From: Paludibacterium sp. B53371
GTDB taxonomy: Bacteria; Pseudomonadota; Gammaproteobacteria; Burkholderiales; Chromobacteriaceae
Direction of reading: 5' to 3'
DNA: 64,000 bases
Assembly (NCBI RefSeq): GCF_018802765.1
Contig: NZ_CP069163.1
Span: 2,552,311-2,616,310 of the forward strand
Shown: piece by piece, positions 27,086 through 35,009 of the stretch
How positions within the stretch are numbered: position 1 is the stretch's first letter
Layout of the letters: every line of letters begins with the position of its first letter
The notes under the pieces: generated by a model
What the model saw: only the letters and a program-made list of their open reading frames with translations
Told to the model about the DNA's origin: nothing
The model's database searches: none
Position numbers and translations under genes: made by a program

Positions 27086-28588
27086 TTAACGGCGCTGCTT
27101 GCCACCCGTCATCGTCAGGTGTGCCCACTTCATCACTGCGGCGACCTCGACCTCGTTGAGCTCGTAGAACTGGCCACGCTTGAGGCGCGGCGGCAGGCCG
27201 ATCTGGCCAAAACGCACGCGCATCAGACGGCTGACCTGCAACCCGAAGTGCTCAAACATGCGGCGCACCTCACGGTTGCGGCCTTCCTTGATGATCACAC
27301 GGTACCAGTGGTTCACCCCTTCGCCGCCCTGATCGATAATCCGTTCGAACCGGGCCGGGCCATCTTCCAGCTCGATTTCCTGGCACATTTCGCGACGCTG
27401 CTCGTCGGTCAGCTCACCCAGGACGCGCACGGCGTACTCACGCTCCACTTCGAAGCTCGGGTGCATCATGTTGTTGGCCAGTTCACCACTGGTGGTCAGG
27501 ATGATCAGGCCGCTGGTATTGATGTCCAGACGGCCGATGGCCACCCAGCGGCTGGTCTTGGCCTGCGGCAGACGGTCAAATACCGTCACCCGGCCCTGCG
27601 GGTCATCACGGGTGACGATTTCCCCTTCCTGCTTGTGGTACAGGATCACGCGCGGCAGGCGGTCAGCCCACTTCAGCTTGATCGGGTTACCCTTGACCGT
27701 CACGCGGTCATGCGGCACCACCTTGTCACCCAGCGTAGCCTTCTGGCCATTGACCAGCACCAGACCTGCCTCGATCCACTCTTCCATCTCGCGGCGCGAA
27801 CCCACACCGGATTGGGCCAGCGCCTTCTGCAGCCGTACCGGCTCCAGATTGTCGTAATCGACCCGGGTTTCGCGCAGCTTGCGCGCCCGCTCCTGCATTT
27901 TCTGCCCCTGCTCACGCACGACCAGCTTCTTGGCACGTTGCACCTTGGGCGCGGCACCTCGCTCATCACGCGGCGCACGCACTTCCTGACGCGGCTCGCG
28001 GTTGAACGGTGCACGCTCGTCCTGACGCGGCTCGCGGCTATATGGGGTACGTTCGTCCTGGCGGCGGTCACGGCTGTACGGGGCACGTTCGTCCTGGCGG
28101 CGGTCACGGCTGTACGGTGTGCGCTCGTCCTGACGCGGCTCTCGGCTGTACGGGGCACGTTCGTCCTGGCGGCGATCACGGCTGTATGGGGCGCGTTCGT
28201 CCTGGCGGCGATCACGGCTGTATGGGGCGCGTTCTTCCTGGCGGCGGTCACGGCTGTACGGGGCACGTTCGTCCTGACGCGGCTCGCGGCTGTACGGGGC
28301 GCGTTCTTCCTGGCGGCGGTCACGGCTGTATGGTGCACGCTCGTCCTGGCGCGGCTCGCGGCTGAAGGGTGCCTTGCCCTGGGGCGCCGAAGCACTGCGG
28401 CCAAACACCGGCTTCTTGCCTGCGGGATGCTGTTTGCCCGACCCCGGCGGCAATTGCGCCGGTTTGGACTTGATGAATGACGAGCCTCCCGGCTTGCCGC
28501 TGCCAGCCGGATTGCGCGGCTGGCTCGTCTCGCGGCCTTTGACACGCGCCACCGGCTGGCGGGCGTGGTTGTTTTGTCCTTTAGACAT
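27086..28588 (-). CDS. rluB: 23S rRNA pseudouridine synthase RluB with long repeat-rich N-terminal extension
   Basis: The gene encodes 500 residues. The C-terminal part (about 255-490) is a normal RsuA-family enzyme: an S4 RNA-binding domain (VRLQKALAQSGVGSRREMEEWIEAG), the catalytic motif GRLDINTSGLIILTT with its aspartate, and GRNREVRRMFEHF. It modifies U2605 of 23S rRNA. Residues 76-207 are eleven 12-residue repeats of consensus SR(D/E)(R/P)RQDERAPY, highly charged and probably disordered, likely an RNA-binding tail. It ends the leftward block that begins at the S4 protein near 32750. Confidence 0.93.
   Translation of the reverse strand: MSKGQNNHARQPVARVKGRETSQPRNPAGSGKPGGSSFIKSKPAQLPPGSGKQHPAGKKPVFGRSASAPQGKAPFSREPRQDERAPYSRDRRQEERAPYSREPRQDERAPYSRDRRQEERAPYSRDRRQDERAPYSRDRRQDERAPYSREPRQDERTPYSRDRRQDERAPYSRDRRQDERTPYSREPRQDERAPFNREPRQEVRAPRDERGAAPKVQRAKKLVVREQGQKMQERARKLRETRVDYDNLEPVRLQKALAQSGVGSRREMEEWIEAGLVLVNGQKATLGDKVVPHDRVTVKGNPIKLKWADRLPRVILYHKQEGEIVTRDDPQGRVTVFDRLPQAKTSRWVAIGRLDINTSGLIILTTSGELANNMMHPSFEVEREYAVRVLGELTDEQRREMCQEIELEDGPARFERIIDQGGEGVNHWYRVIIKEGRNREVRRMFEHFGLQVSRLMRVRFGQIGLPPRLKRGQFYELNEVEVAAVMKWAHLTMTGGKQRR
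27968..28363 (-). repeat. 36-bp in-frame tandem repeats in rluB
   Basis: Eleven consecutive 36-bp units encode the 12-residue repeats at RluB residues 76-207; the last unit is degenerate. Two alternating types (SREPRQ and SRDRRQ) show that units have been duplicated and shuffled. Copy number variation between strains is likely. Confidence 0.92.
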
Positions 28589-28633
28589 GTTGATTCCTGT
28601 TCATTGGAGCGTGTCCCCACGCCCATGCCCCCA

Positions 28634-29221
28634 TCAATGCGTCAGGGGTCGATCCTCCGGCTCGTCAGCCGGTTCAAGGCCCGGCACCACCAGGGTGCCC
28701 AGTTCAGCCAGGGGCGGCAAATCACGCAGCGAGTTCAGTCCCAGATCATCGAGGAACTTGCGCGTGGTGGCATACAAGCCAGGCCGGCCCGGCACTTCCC
28801 TGTGCCCGATCACTTCGATCCAGGCACGTTCCAGCAAAGTCTGCATCACCCCGGTAGACACCGACACACCGCGGATCGACTCGATATCGCCGCGGGTGAC
28901 AGGTTGCTTATAGGCAATAATCGCCAGGGTTTCCATCACCGCCCGCGAATAACGCGGTGGTTTTTCCGGATTGAGCCGCGACAGATAGGGGGTCAGTTCG
29001 GTGCGGGCACGAAAGCGCCAGCCCGACGACAACCTGACCAGCTCGACACCACGCCCCAACCAGTCCCGCTGGATCTCGTCCAGCAGGTCATTGATCGTGG
29101 CGGCCGACAGCGCTTCCACAAACAGCTTTTTCAGCTGCCCGACAGACAATGGCTCGGTCGCCGTCAACAGCGCGGTTTCCAAAACAGTCTTGTAGAGAGT
29201 CAAGTCGCCCGTCATGGACAT
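28634..29221 (-). CDS. scpB: segregation and condensation protein B
   Basis: The gene encodes 195 residues with two winged-helix domains characteristic of ScpB ([21 protein letters not shown] and [32 protein letters not shown]). It dimerises and bridges the SMC heads together with ScpA, aiding chromosome compaction. It follows scpA by 95 bp in the same direction and precedes rluB, a conserved order in betaproteobacteria. Confidence 0.95.
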   Translation of the reverse strand: MSMTGDLTLYKTVLETALLTATEPLSVGQLKKLFVEALSAATINDLLDEIQRDWLGRGVELVRLSSGWRFRARTELTPYLSRLNPEKPPRYSRAVMETLAIIAYKQPVTRGDIESIRGVSVSTGVMQTLLERAWIEVIGHREVPGRPGLYATTRKFLDDLGLNSLRDLPPLAELGTLVVPGLEPADEPEDRPLTH

Positions 29222-29316
29222 GGATCAGGTGCAGAAAATGCAGGAAGCTGCGGATTTTACACGAAAATTCTGATCAGAGGGGAGAAATCGCCGCAAGACG
29301 AAAGACAAGACACCGC

Positions 29317-30138
29317 TCAGGCACGGCGCACGTAAATCGGCTGATAGGGCGCATCCTGACTGACCACCAGCAGCCCCTCCTTCACCAGCTCGAGAATGGC
29401 GATGAAATTGACCACCAGATAGGACACGCCCAGGGCAGCCTCGAACAGCTCCTCGAAGGCGACATAATCGCGACCGTCCACCTGGCGCAGGATCCAGCTC
29501 ATCTGCTCGCGCACCGACAGCTCGTCGGTGGTCACCTGATGATGCTGATTGCGCGCAGCACGCGACAGGATGGCCAGCCAGGCCTGACGCAGATCCACCG
29601 GCGAAACATCCGGCAATTGCGCTTCGGCGCTCTGCTCCAGCAGCACCGCCAGCCAGACGAAATCACGCTCCGCCTGCGGCAGCTGGTCCAGCGCGAGCCC
29701 CGCCAGCTTCATCTGCTCGTATTCCAGCAGACGACGGGCCAGTTCGGCGCGCGGGTCCTCCGGCTCCGACTCATCCTCGCGTGGCGGACGCGGCAGCAGC
29801 AGACGCGACTTGATCTCGATCAGCAGAGCGGCCATCAGCAGGTATTCGGCAGCCAGCTCCAGCCGCTCGTGCTGCATGGCGTCGATATAGGCCATGTACT
29901 GGGCGGTGATCGGTGCCATCGGGATATCGAGCACATTGAGGTTCTGCTTGCGGATCAGGTAGAGCAGAAGATCCAGCGGACCTTCGAAACTCTCCAGGAT
30001 GACCTTGAGGGCATCCGGCGGGATAAACAGATCCTGCGGCAGTTCCAGCACCGGCTCGCCAAACACGTGCGCCAGCGGCAGCCCGGCAGGCAGGGCCGGC
30101 GCTTCCAGAACGAATCCGTCCTCCACGGGCTGACTCAT
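29317..30138 (-). CDS. scpA: segregation and condensation protein A (kleisin)
   Basis: The gene encodes 273 residues. The N-terminal kleisin region contains FEGPLDLLLYLIRKQNLNVLDIP, the hallmark of ScpA that binds the SMC neck, and the C-terminal winged helix reads VSYLVVNFIAILELVKEGLL. It starts 3 bp after the upstream peptidase gene, which implies one transcript. Confidence 0.95.
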   Translation of the reverse strand: MSQPVEDGFVLEAPALPAGLPLAHVFGEPVLELPQDLFIPPDALKVILESFEGPLDLLLYLIRKQNLNVLDIPMAPITAQYMAYIDAMQHERLELAAEYLLMAALLIEIKSRLLLPRPPREDESEPEDPRAELARRLLEYEQMKLAGLALDQLPQAERDFVWLAVLLEQSAEAQLPDVSPVDLRQAWLAILSRAARNQHHQVTTDELSVREQMSWILRQVDGRDYVAFEELFEAALGVSYLVVNFIAILELVKEGLLVVSQDAPYQPIYVRRA

Positions 30139-30141
30139 CGC

Positions 30142-30798
30142 TTACAGCAGCATGCCCATCAGGCCGTACACCAGCTGAACCAGCGGCGACAGCAGCAAGG
30201 ACAGGATATGAATGCCCCCCACCTGCCCCAGGATCAGCAGACCGATCAGGATGTACATGCCATAGGGCTCGCTGCGCGAGTACTGCCAGGCCAGCCGGCG
30301 CGGCAGCAGACTTTCCAGCACGCGACCACCGTCCAGCGGCAGGATGGGCAGCAGGTTGAAGGCAAACAGCATGACATTGATCATCATGCCGGCCTGGCTC
30401 ATCAGCGCCAGCGGCTCGCTGTAACTGTTGTCCATCCACAGCGCACACTTGAGCAGCAGGGTCCAGATCAGCGCCATCGCCAGATTGGCCGCCGGACCGG
30501 CCGCCGCCACCCAGCGACCACCGACGCGCGGATTGCGCAGTGCGCCGAAATTGACTGGCACCGGCTTGGCCCAGCCAAAAATAAATCCACCGACCGACAG
30601 GCACAGCAGCGGCAGCAGGATGGTACCGAACGGGTCAATGTGCCTGAGCGGGTTGAGCGTCATGCGGCCGAGCACGAAGGCAGTCGGATCGCCGAAACGC
30701 TTGGCCGCATAAGCATGGGCCGCCTCGTGCACGGTGATGGCCAGCAGCACCGGCAGGGCATAAACCGAAATTTTTTGCAGTAGCGTGAGTGTATCCAT
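30142..30798 (-). CDS. site-2 protease (M50) family membrane metallopeptidase
   Basis: The gene encodes 218 residues with about six membrane helices. Zinc ligands are HEAAH (in TVHEAAHAYAAKRFGD, residues 24-28) and the distal aspartate in NLLPILPLDGGRVLE. This is the short YwhC/Rv-type intramembrane protease without PDZ domains. Its substrate is unknown; the family cleaves membrane-bound regulators or signal peptides. It is cotranscribed with scpA. Confidence 0.9.
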   Translation of the reverse strand: MDTLTLLQKISVYALPVLLAITVHEAAHAYAAKRFGDPTAFVLGRMTLNPLRHIDPFGTILLPLLCLSVGGFIFGWAKPVPVNFGALRNPRVGGRWVAAAGPAANLAMALIWTLLLKCALWMDNSYSEPLALMSQAGMMINVMLFAFNLLPILPLDGGRVLESLLPRRLAWQYSRSEPYGMYILIGLLILGQVGGIHILSLLLSPLVQLVYGLMGMLL

Positions 30799-30869
30799 GA
30801 ACTCTCTTGATCAGAAAACCGGTCAGAATGATTGGAACTTGTCTGACGCAAAACGTTCGTGACGGCGGC

Positions 30870-31493
30870 TCAGGCCAGACCAAACAGCGCCGGATCACCC
30901 TTGCCGCGCCGGATCAGTTCGGCACCTTCAGTCAGATCGATCACCGTGGTCGGATCACTGCCGCACCAACCACCATCGAGGATCAGATCCACCTGATGCT
31001 CCAGCCGGTCGCGGATGTCGTAAGGGTCGCACAGCGGTTCTTCATCGCCCGGCAACATCAGGGTCGAGGACAGAATCGGCTCGCCCAGCTCCTGCAGCAG
31101 CGCCAGCGCCACCTTGTGATCCGGGACGCGCAGCCCAATGGTCGAACGCTTGGGATGCAGGGTGCGGCGCGGCACTTCGCGCGTCGCCTGCAAAATGAAG
31201 GTGAAACTGCCCGGTGTGGCCGCCTTGAGCAAGCGGAACTGGGCATTGTCCACCTTGGCGTAATTGGCCAGCTCGGACAGATTGTTGCAGACCAGGGTCA
31301 GGTGATGCTTGAGATCGACCTGGCGGATGCTCAGGATACGCTCCATCGCCTGCTTGTCGCCCAGCTTGCAGCCCAGGGCATAACAGGAGTCGGTCGGATA
31401 AACAATCACCCCGCCTTCCTGCAGGATCTTCACCGCTTCGCGAATCAGTCGCTGCTGCGGATTATCCGGATGAATCACAAAAAACTGTGCCAT
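30870..31493 (-). CDS. yciO: YciO-family (YrdC/Sua5-like) protein
   Basis: The gene encodes 207 residues from the ATG at 31493. It matches E. coli YciO closely in its opening (AQFFVIHPDNPQQRLI), in GGVIVYPTDSCYALGCK and in LGEPILSSTLMLPG. The fold is that of L-threonylcarbamoyladenylate synthase, and it is often annotated so; YciO members have weak or debated activity in t6A synthesis. It starts 11 bp after the RNase AM gene, the same pairing as yciV-yciO in enterics. Confidence 0.9.
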   Translation of the reverse strand: MAQFFVIHPDNPQQRLIREAVKILQEGGVIVYPTDSCYALGCKLGDKQAMERILSIRQVDLKHHLTLVCNNLSELANYAKVDNAQFRLLKAATPGSFTFILQATREVPRRTLHPKRSTIGLRVPDHKVALALLQELGEPILSSTLMLPGDEEPLCDPYDIRDRLEHQVDLILDGGWCGSDPTTVIDLTEGAELIRRGKGDPALFGLA

Positions 31494-31503
31494 GGCTACT
31501 CCA

Positions 31504-32358
31504 TCAAACCAGAATGTGGTCGGCCAGGCGTTCCCACACCGGTCGGCAGATTGGCGGCAGGTCATCGGTACGGCCGACATCGCGGCAACCTTCCCCTGGC
31601 GCATGAAAATCGCTGCCGGCACTGCTCCACAGCTCAAAGCGCTGGGCGATCAGCGCATATTTGTGCATGTCGTCCAGGCTATGACTGCCGCTGGCCACTT
31701 CAATGGCCTCGCCGCCGGCATCCTTGAATTCGTTGATCAGACGCTCGGTCAGCGTCCGCCCCATGTCATAGCGACCGGGATGGGCGATCACCGCCACGCC
31801 GCCGGCGCCGACAATCCAGCCCACGGCATCGGCCAGCGCAGCCCAGTGATGCGGCACATAGCCCGGCTTGCCCGGCGTCAGATACTTGCGAAACACCGTA
31901 CGCACATCCTTGACCCGACCGCTCTCCACCAGGAAGCGGGCAAAGTGGGTACGGCTGATCTGATCCGGATTGGCGCAAAATGCCATGGCCCCTTCGAAGG
32001 CGCCGTCGATCCCCACACGCGCCAGCTGGGCCGCCATCTCATGGGCACGATCGATACGACCACGGCGCACACTGTCCAGCCCGGCGCGCAAGGCCGCATT
32101 GCCGGCATCAAACCCCAGGCCGACGATATGCACCGTCTGCGCCTTGCTGCCCCAGCTGACTGAGGCTTCCACCCCGTTGAGAAACGGCAGTCCCAGCGCC
32201 GCCGCCGTGCTGCGTGCCTCATCCAGACCGGCCAGACAATCATGGTCGGTCAGGGCTACCAGCGTTGCCTCGCGCTCATGGGCGCGACGAATCACCTCGG
32301 CCGGTGCCAGGGCACCATCCGATGCACAGGAATGAAAATGCAGATCGATACTAGCCAT
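31504..32358 (-). CDS. rnm: 5'-3' exoribonuclease RNase AM (PHP domain, YciV)
   Basis: The gene encodes 284 residues of the PHP phosphoesterase family. Metal ligands are in IDLHFHSCASDG (H7, H9), ALTDHDCL and GSDFHAPG, and IAHPGRY is conserved. RNase AM trims the 5' ends of 5S, 16S and 23S rRNA precursors and degrades 3',5'-phosphoadenosine phosphate. Its start overlaps the preceding small gene by 8 bp. Confidence 0.9.
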   Translation of the reverse strand: MASIDLHFHSCASDGALAPAEVIRRAHEREATLVALTDHDCLAGLDEARSTAAALGLPFLNGVEASVSWGSKAQTVHIVGLGFDAGNAALRAGLDSVRRGRIDRAHEMAAQLARVGIDGAFEGAMAFCANPDQISRTHFARFLVESGRVKDVRTVFRKYLTPGKPGYVPHHWAALADAVGWIVGAGGVAVIAHPGRYDMGRTLTERLINEFKDAGGEAIEVASGSHSLDDMHKYALIAQRFELWSSAGSDFHAPGEGCRDVGRTDDLPPICRPVWERLADHILV

Positions 32359-32536
32359 TCAGACTCCCCGCCTGACCGGACTGACGGCGCTGCCAGTCAG
32401 CCAGTGCCTGGCGATAAGCCGCCAGCTCGGCAAAATACACGGTCCAGACACAAAACTCGCAACCACTGCCACAGCACATGCTGTCCTCGGGCGGCACCGG
32501 CTCAACCGGGGCCTGATCCAAGGCTTCTTCAGCCAT
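32351..32536 (-). CDS. small Cys-rich oxidoreductase-like domain protein
   Basis: The gene encodes 61 residues. The motif MCCGSGCEFCVWTVYFAELAAY is that of the Oxidored-like family (PF09791), also found at the N-terminus of larger mitochondrial proteins. Four cysteines in CCxxxCxxC form could hold a metal or redox centre; function is unknown. It is coupled by 8-bp overlaps to genes on both sides, which argues that it is real despite its size. Confidence 0.8.
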   Translation of the reverse strand: MAEEALDQAPVEPVPPEDSMCCGSGCEFCVWTVYFAELAAYRQALADWQRRQSGQAGSLNG

Positions 32537-32750
32537 GTACTGCCACCACCTCGATGACGAAGCCAGCGCCGCTGACACGACTGCCCGGGCGGATCTTGCA
32601 GGTTTTGCGCAGCTCCTGCTGACCATCCACGCTGATACCCCCTTCGGCCACCAGATGCTTGGCCGCGCCACCGCTGTCCGCCACACCACAGATCTTCAAC
32701 AAATCGCACAAGGCGATATATTCACTGCGCAATTCGAAAGTTGTTTGCAT
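32529..32750 (-). CDS. YbcJ-like S4-domain RNA-binding protein
   Basis: The gene encodes 73 residues, a single S4 domain (YIALCDLLKICGVADSGGAAKHLVAEGGISVDGQQELRKTCKIRPGSRV), similar to E. coli YbcJ. It probably binds structured RNA; its role is not established. It is the first gene of the leftward block that ends with rluB, a group rich in RNA-related functions (S4 protein, RNase AM, YciO, RluB). Confidence 0.85.
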   Translation of the reverse strand: MQTTFELRSEYIALCDLLKICGVADSGGAAKHLVAEGGISVDGQQELRKTCKIRPGSRVSGAGFVIEVVAVHG

Positions 32751-32949
32751 TTCTTCACATCCATACTGAATAGTGCTGTGGGCGGGCAGTGGATAAGCAC
32801 TGCAAGTCCTTCACGCTTCAGGATAATTCATGACTGCCCATTTTTTGGGCACCGCAGCCCGGCTATCCACGACGAAACGGGACAGCCTTGTGAGCCGATT
32901 GTGGAAAACCGCATCAAGCCCCTGAGCGGGCTGGACTTTTTCCAAACGA
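32751..32949. other. 199-bp intergenic region with DnaA-box-like sites
   Basis: Three DnaA-box-like nonamers are seen: AGTGGATAA at 32788-32796, CTATCCACG at 32863-32871 and TGTGGAAAA at 32900-32908. The phrase GCTGTGGGCGGGCAGTGGA (from 32776) is nearly repeated at 33870-33888. No gene is seen. Confidence 0.5.
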
Positions 32950-33504
32950 TTAAAATTTAGGCAGGTCCGGACAAATTTGCCGCAAGGCCTGCCAGGCCAA
33001 ATCAATGCGCTGAGGCCCTTCCCCGGCAATTTCCACCACGGGGGCCGGAGAGAACCGCAAGGCCTCACGATACAGCCCCAGCAACATCTCCCGTTGCTGC
33101 GGATGCGAGCGCAGCGGATCGGGCGTCCAGGGAATGTCCGGGCGCGGCAGCAGGGTCAAGGCATAGTCGCGTGCATCGTACAGCCGGGCCAGTGCCGGCT
33201 CGACCGTCCCGAAGGCCACTCTGGCCCAGATCAGACAGGTCAGCACCGTGCTGTCGCACAGCAGGATCCGTGCCCCCCCGGCGGCCGCCTCTGCCTCGGC
33301 TGCCAATTGCCCGCGGGCGATGGCCAGCACATCCCCGGGCGTCGGCACATAGGCTCGCTCGGCATAATAGGCCCGGGCATATTCCGCGACCACGGCCGTC
33401 TCCATGCCGGCAGTCTGCAGTTTTTGCTGCAAGGCCATGGCCAGCGTCGTCTTGCCACAAGACTCCGGTCCGACAATCGCCACCTTGCACAAGACAGTAT
33501 GCAT
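32950..33504 (-). CDS. NadR/ribosylnicotinamide kinase-like P-loop ATPase
   Basis: The gene encodes 184 residues from the ATG at 33504; an ATG at 33531 is a possible alternative and neither has a clear ribosome-binding site. The Walker A VGPESCGKTTLAMAL opens the protein as in the NadR kinase domain (AAA_28), followed by VAEYARAYY and CDSTVLTCLIWA. NadR-type enzymes phosphorylate nicotinamide riboside. The adenylyltransferase and repressor domains of enteric NadR are absent. It lies between two DnaA-box-rich gaps. Confidence 0.75.
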   Translation of the reverse strand: MHTVLCKVAIVGPESCGKTTLAMALQQKLQTAGMETAVVAEYARAYYAERAYVPTPGDVLAIARGQLAAEAEAAAGGARILLCDSTVLTCLIWARVAFGTVEPALARLYDARDYALTLLPRPDIPWTPDPLRSHPQQREMLLGLYREALRFSPAPVVEIAGEGPQRIDLAWQALRQICPDLPKF

Positions 33505-34015
33505 GGACAAATCGATACCAAAGTTAAACATTATATGACTAGCCACCGCTGCTGGGTAAATTCTCACAATTGGCGGGGACAGGGCTGTGCAAGGCTTGTG
33601 GACAATCATGGCAACTGGCTGAAGCAAAAGCCGCTTTTAATCACTGATTAAAATTTAATCACCCGCTGCCGAACAGGGGGAAAATGCTGATCACGGAGAC
33701 TTTTCCCCAGAGGAACGGCCCGGCGGATGTCGGTTTTCCCCACCCCCCGGGGACAGCACTGTGTGCCAGTTGTGGATAGCACAGGCAAGTCCATGATGCA
33801 GCGGCAAGTTTTATCACTGATCAAAAAACAGGCATGACCGCAGGTTTTTCCACGCCACCTGGGGAAGGGGCTGTGGGCGGGCTGTGGACAAGACAAACAA
33901 GTGTTTGATACGACATGAAGAAATCATCCCTGCCTAAAAAACAGGCACATCGAGCCCCTTCAGGGCGTGGTTCACGACCTGACCACGACCGTGAACCACG
34001 CTCTCAGAACAACAC
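33505..34015. other. 511-bp non-coding region: DnaA-box-like repeats and AT palindromes
   Basis: No convincing gene is present. DnaA-box-like nonamers occur at 33597-33605 (TGTGGACAA), 33771-33779 (TGTGGATAG), 33846-33854 (TTTTCCACG) and 33883-33891 (TGTGGACAA). They lie in imperfect repeats of a unit that runs GGGGACAG, GCTGTG, then TGTGGA. Between units are AT-rich palindromes (33635-33653 and 33809-33827) and an 8-bp inverted repeat GGGGAAAA/TTTTCCCC (33677-33684, 33701-33708). The layout resembles a replication-origin or DnaA-titration region, although dnaA/dnaN are not nearby. Confidence 0.5.
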
Positions 34016-34761
34016 TCAGGAAGGATTGCCGACCGTGACCTGCATGGCCGAGATCTTGCCCTTCAGGCCATTCTTGTGGTGAAACACCACCTGGTAATCA
34101 TCATTATCGACATTCGACTCCACCGAGATTGGCCCCGTTTGATCGATAATATCCCGCTTGACGTTGACCTCAACCCAGTCATCACCGGTACTGGCATCCG
34201 GACTGTCATAGAGCGCGAAATGCGTCCCCGCCAAAGCCGACTTGATATTGAAGAAATACACATCATCATTTGAACAGCTCTCGGTGCCATCTATGGACGG
34301 TACGCGGCCATTTTTGAAATTGACCGAATAATGATCGCCGGGCCAGAGATTGGCCGAGCAATAGTGACGACCATTGCTACCGGTCAGTTCAACCTGATAG
34401 GACGAAGCGCCGCGCAAGAGAGAAAAGGCGTCCAGACCACCCAGTTAATCACCGGATACTTTCTGGATCATGCCCCGATTCGCGTCTGTACGGGCGACAT
34501 CCAGATCGGGCAAGGACAGATTGCTGACATCCTTGGTGAGATGCACGGTCGCCCAATGTCCATACTGCTTGTTGTCGCCCCAGCCATAGAAGGTCAGCAG
34601 AGAATCGGCTGGTGCCTCATAATTTTGTGCTCTCGCATTGGCCAGGTCATTCTCCAGCCAGTCCAGGCTGGACGTTAAGCCATCACCGTTGGATTTTTAC
34701 CTGCGACCGCCGCATCACTGACAGTCAAAGCTGCCAACCCGAGCACAAAAGCTGTCAGCAT
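34016..34761 (-). pseudogene. broken gene for a secreted protein sharing a module with the 905-residue protein downstream
   Basis: An ATG at 34761 opens a clear signal peptide (MLTAFVLGLAALTVSDAAVA), but that frame stops after 28 residues. A frameshift near 34680-34695 is needed to reach the frame that continues through LTSSLDWLENDL. That frame meets an in-frame TAA at 34445-34447, after which it stays open to 34016 (FALYDSPDASTGDDW, HHKNGLKGKISAM). The last part aligns with residues about 375-440 of the 36137-38854 product. One frameshift plus one nonsense codon indicate a pseudogene; sequencing error at two places is less likely. Confidence 0.75.
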
Positions 34762-34946
34762 TTTTTCTTGATAATCATTGATTCACTCAACTCATGGTTG
34801 AAAATGAACCACGACTTTAGCGAGCATAATGAAGAAAAACTCTCAGAATTAACTTAATAAAAAGACAAGACAACAACACAAAACATATAAACCGCAATTT
34901 AAATCAAATAAAAATCACGGCCACTTTTCCGAAAGAATCTGAAACA

Positions 34947-34983
34947 GATACAGCCTCACCGGACAACCGTTACAGGCTGTATC
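34947..34983 (-). terminator. hairpin after ansA, possible terminator
   Basis: A perfect 10-bp stem (GATACAGCCT at 34947-34956 with 34974-34983) with a 17-base loop, 27 bp after the ansA stop. The tract after it on the - strand (TGTTTCAG) is only weakly U-rich. Confidence 0.4.
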
Positions 34984-35009
34984 CATCCCACTCTTCCGTC
35001 ATGACCAAA

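Noticed and set aside
27968-28363. Regular 36-bp repeats that could suggest a CRISPR array
   Set aside because: The repeats are contiguous without spacers, stay in frame and encode the RluB tail.
27119-28480. 453-codon open frame on the + strand with repeats
   Set aside because: It is antisense to rluB; its repeats are the complement of the rluB repeats and no domain is seen.
33648-33896. 82-codon frame on the - strand in the DnaA-box region
   Set aside because: No coding character or ribosome-binding site, and it runs through the repeats and palindromes.
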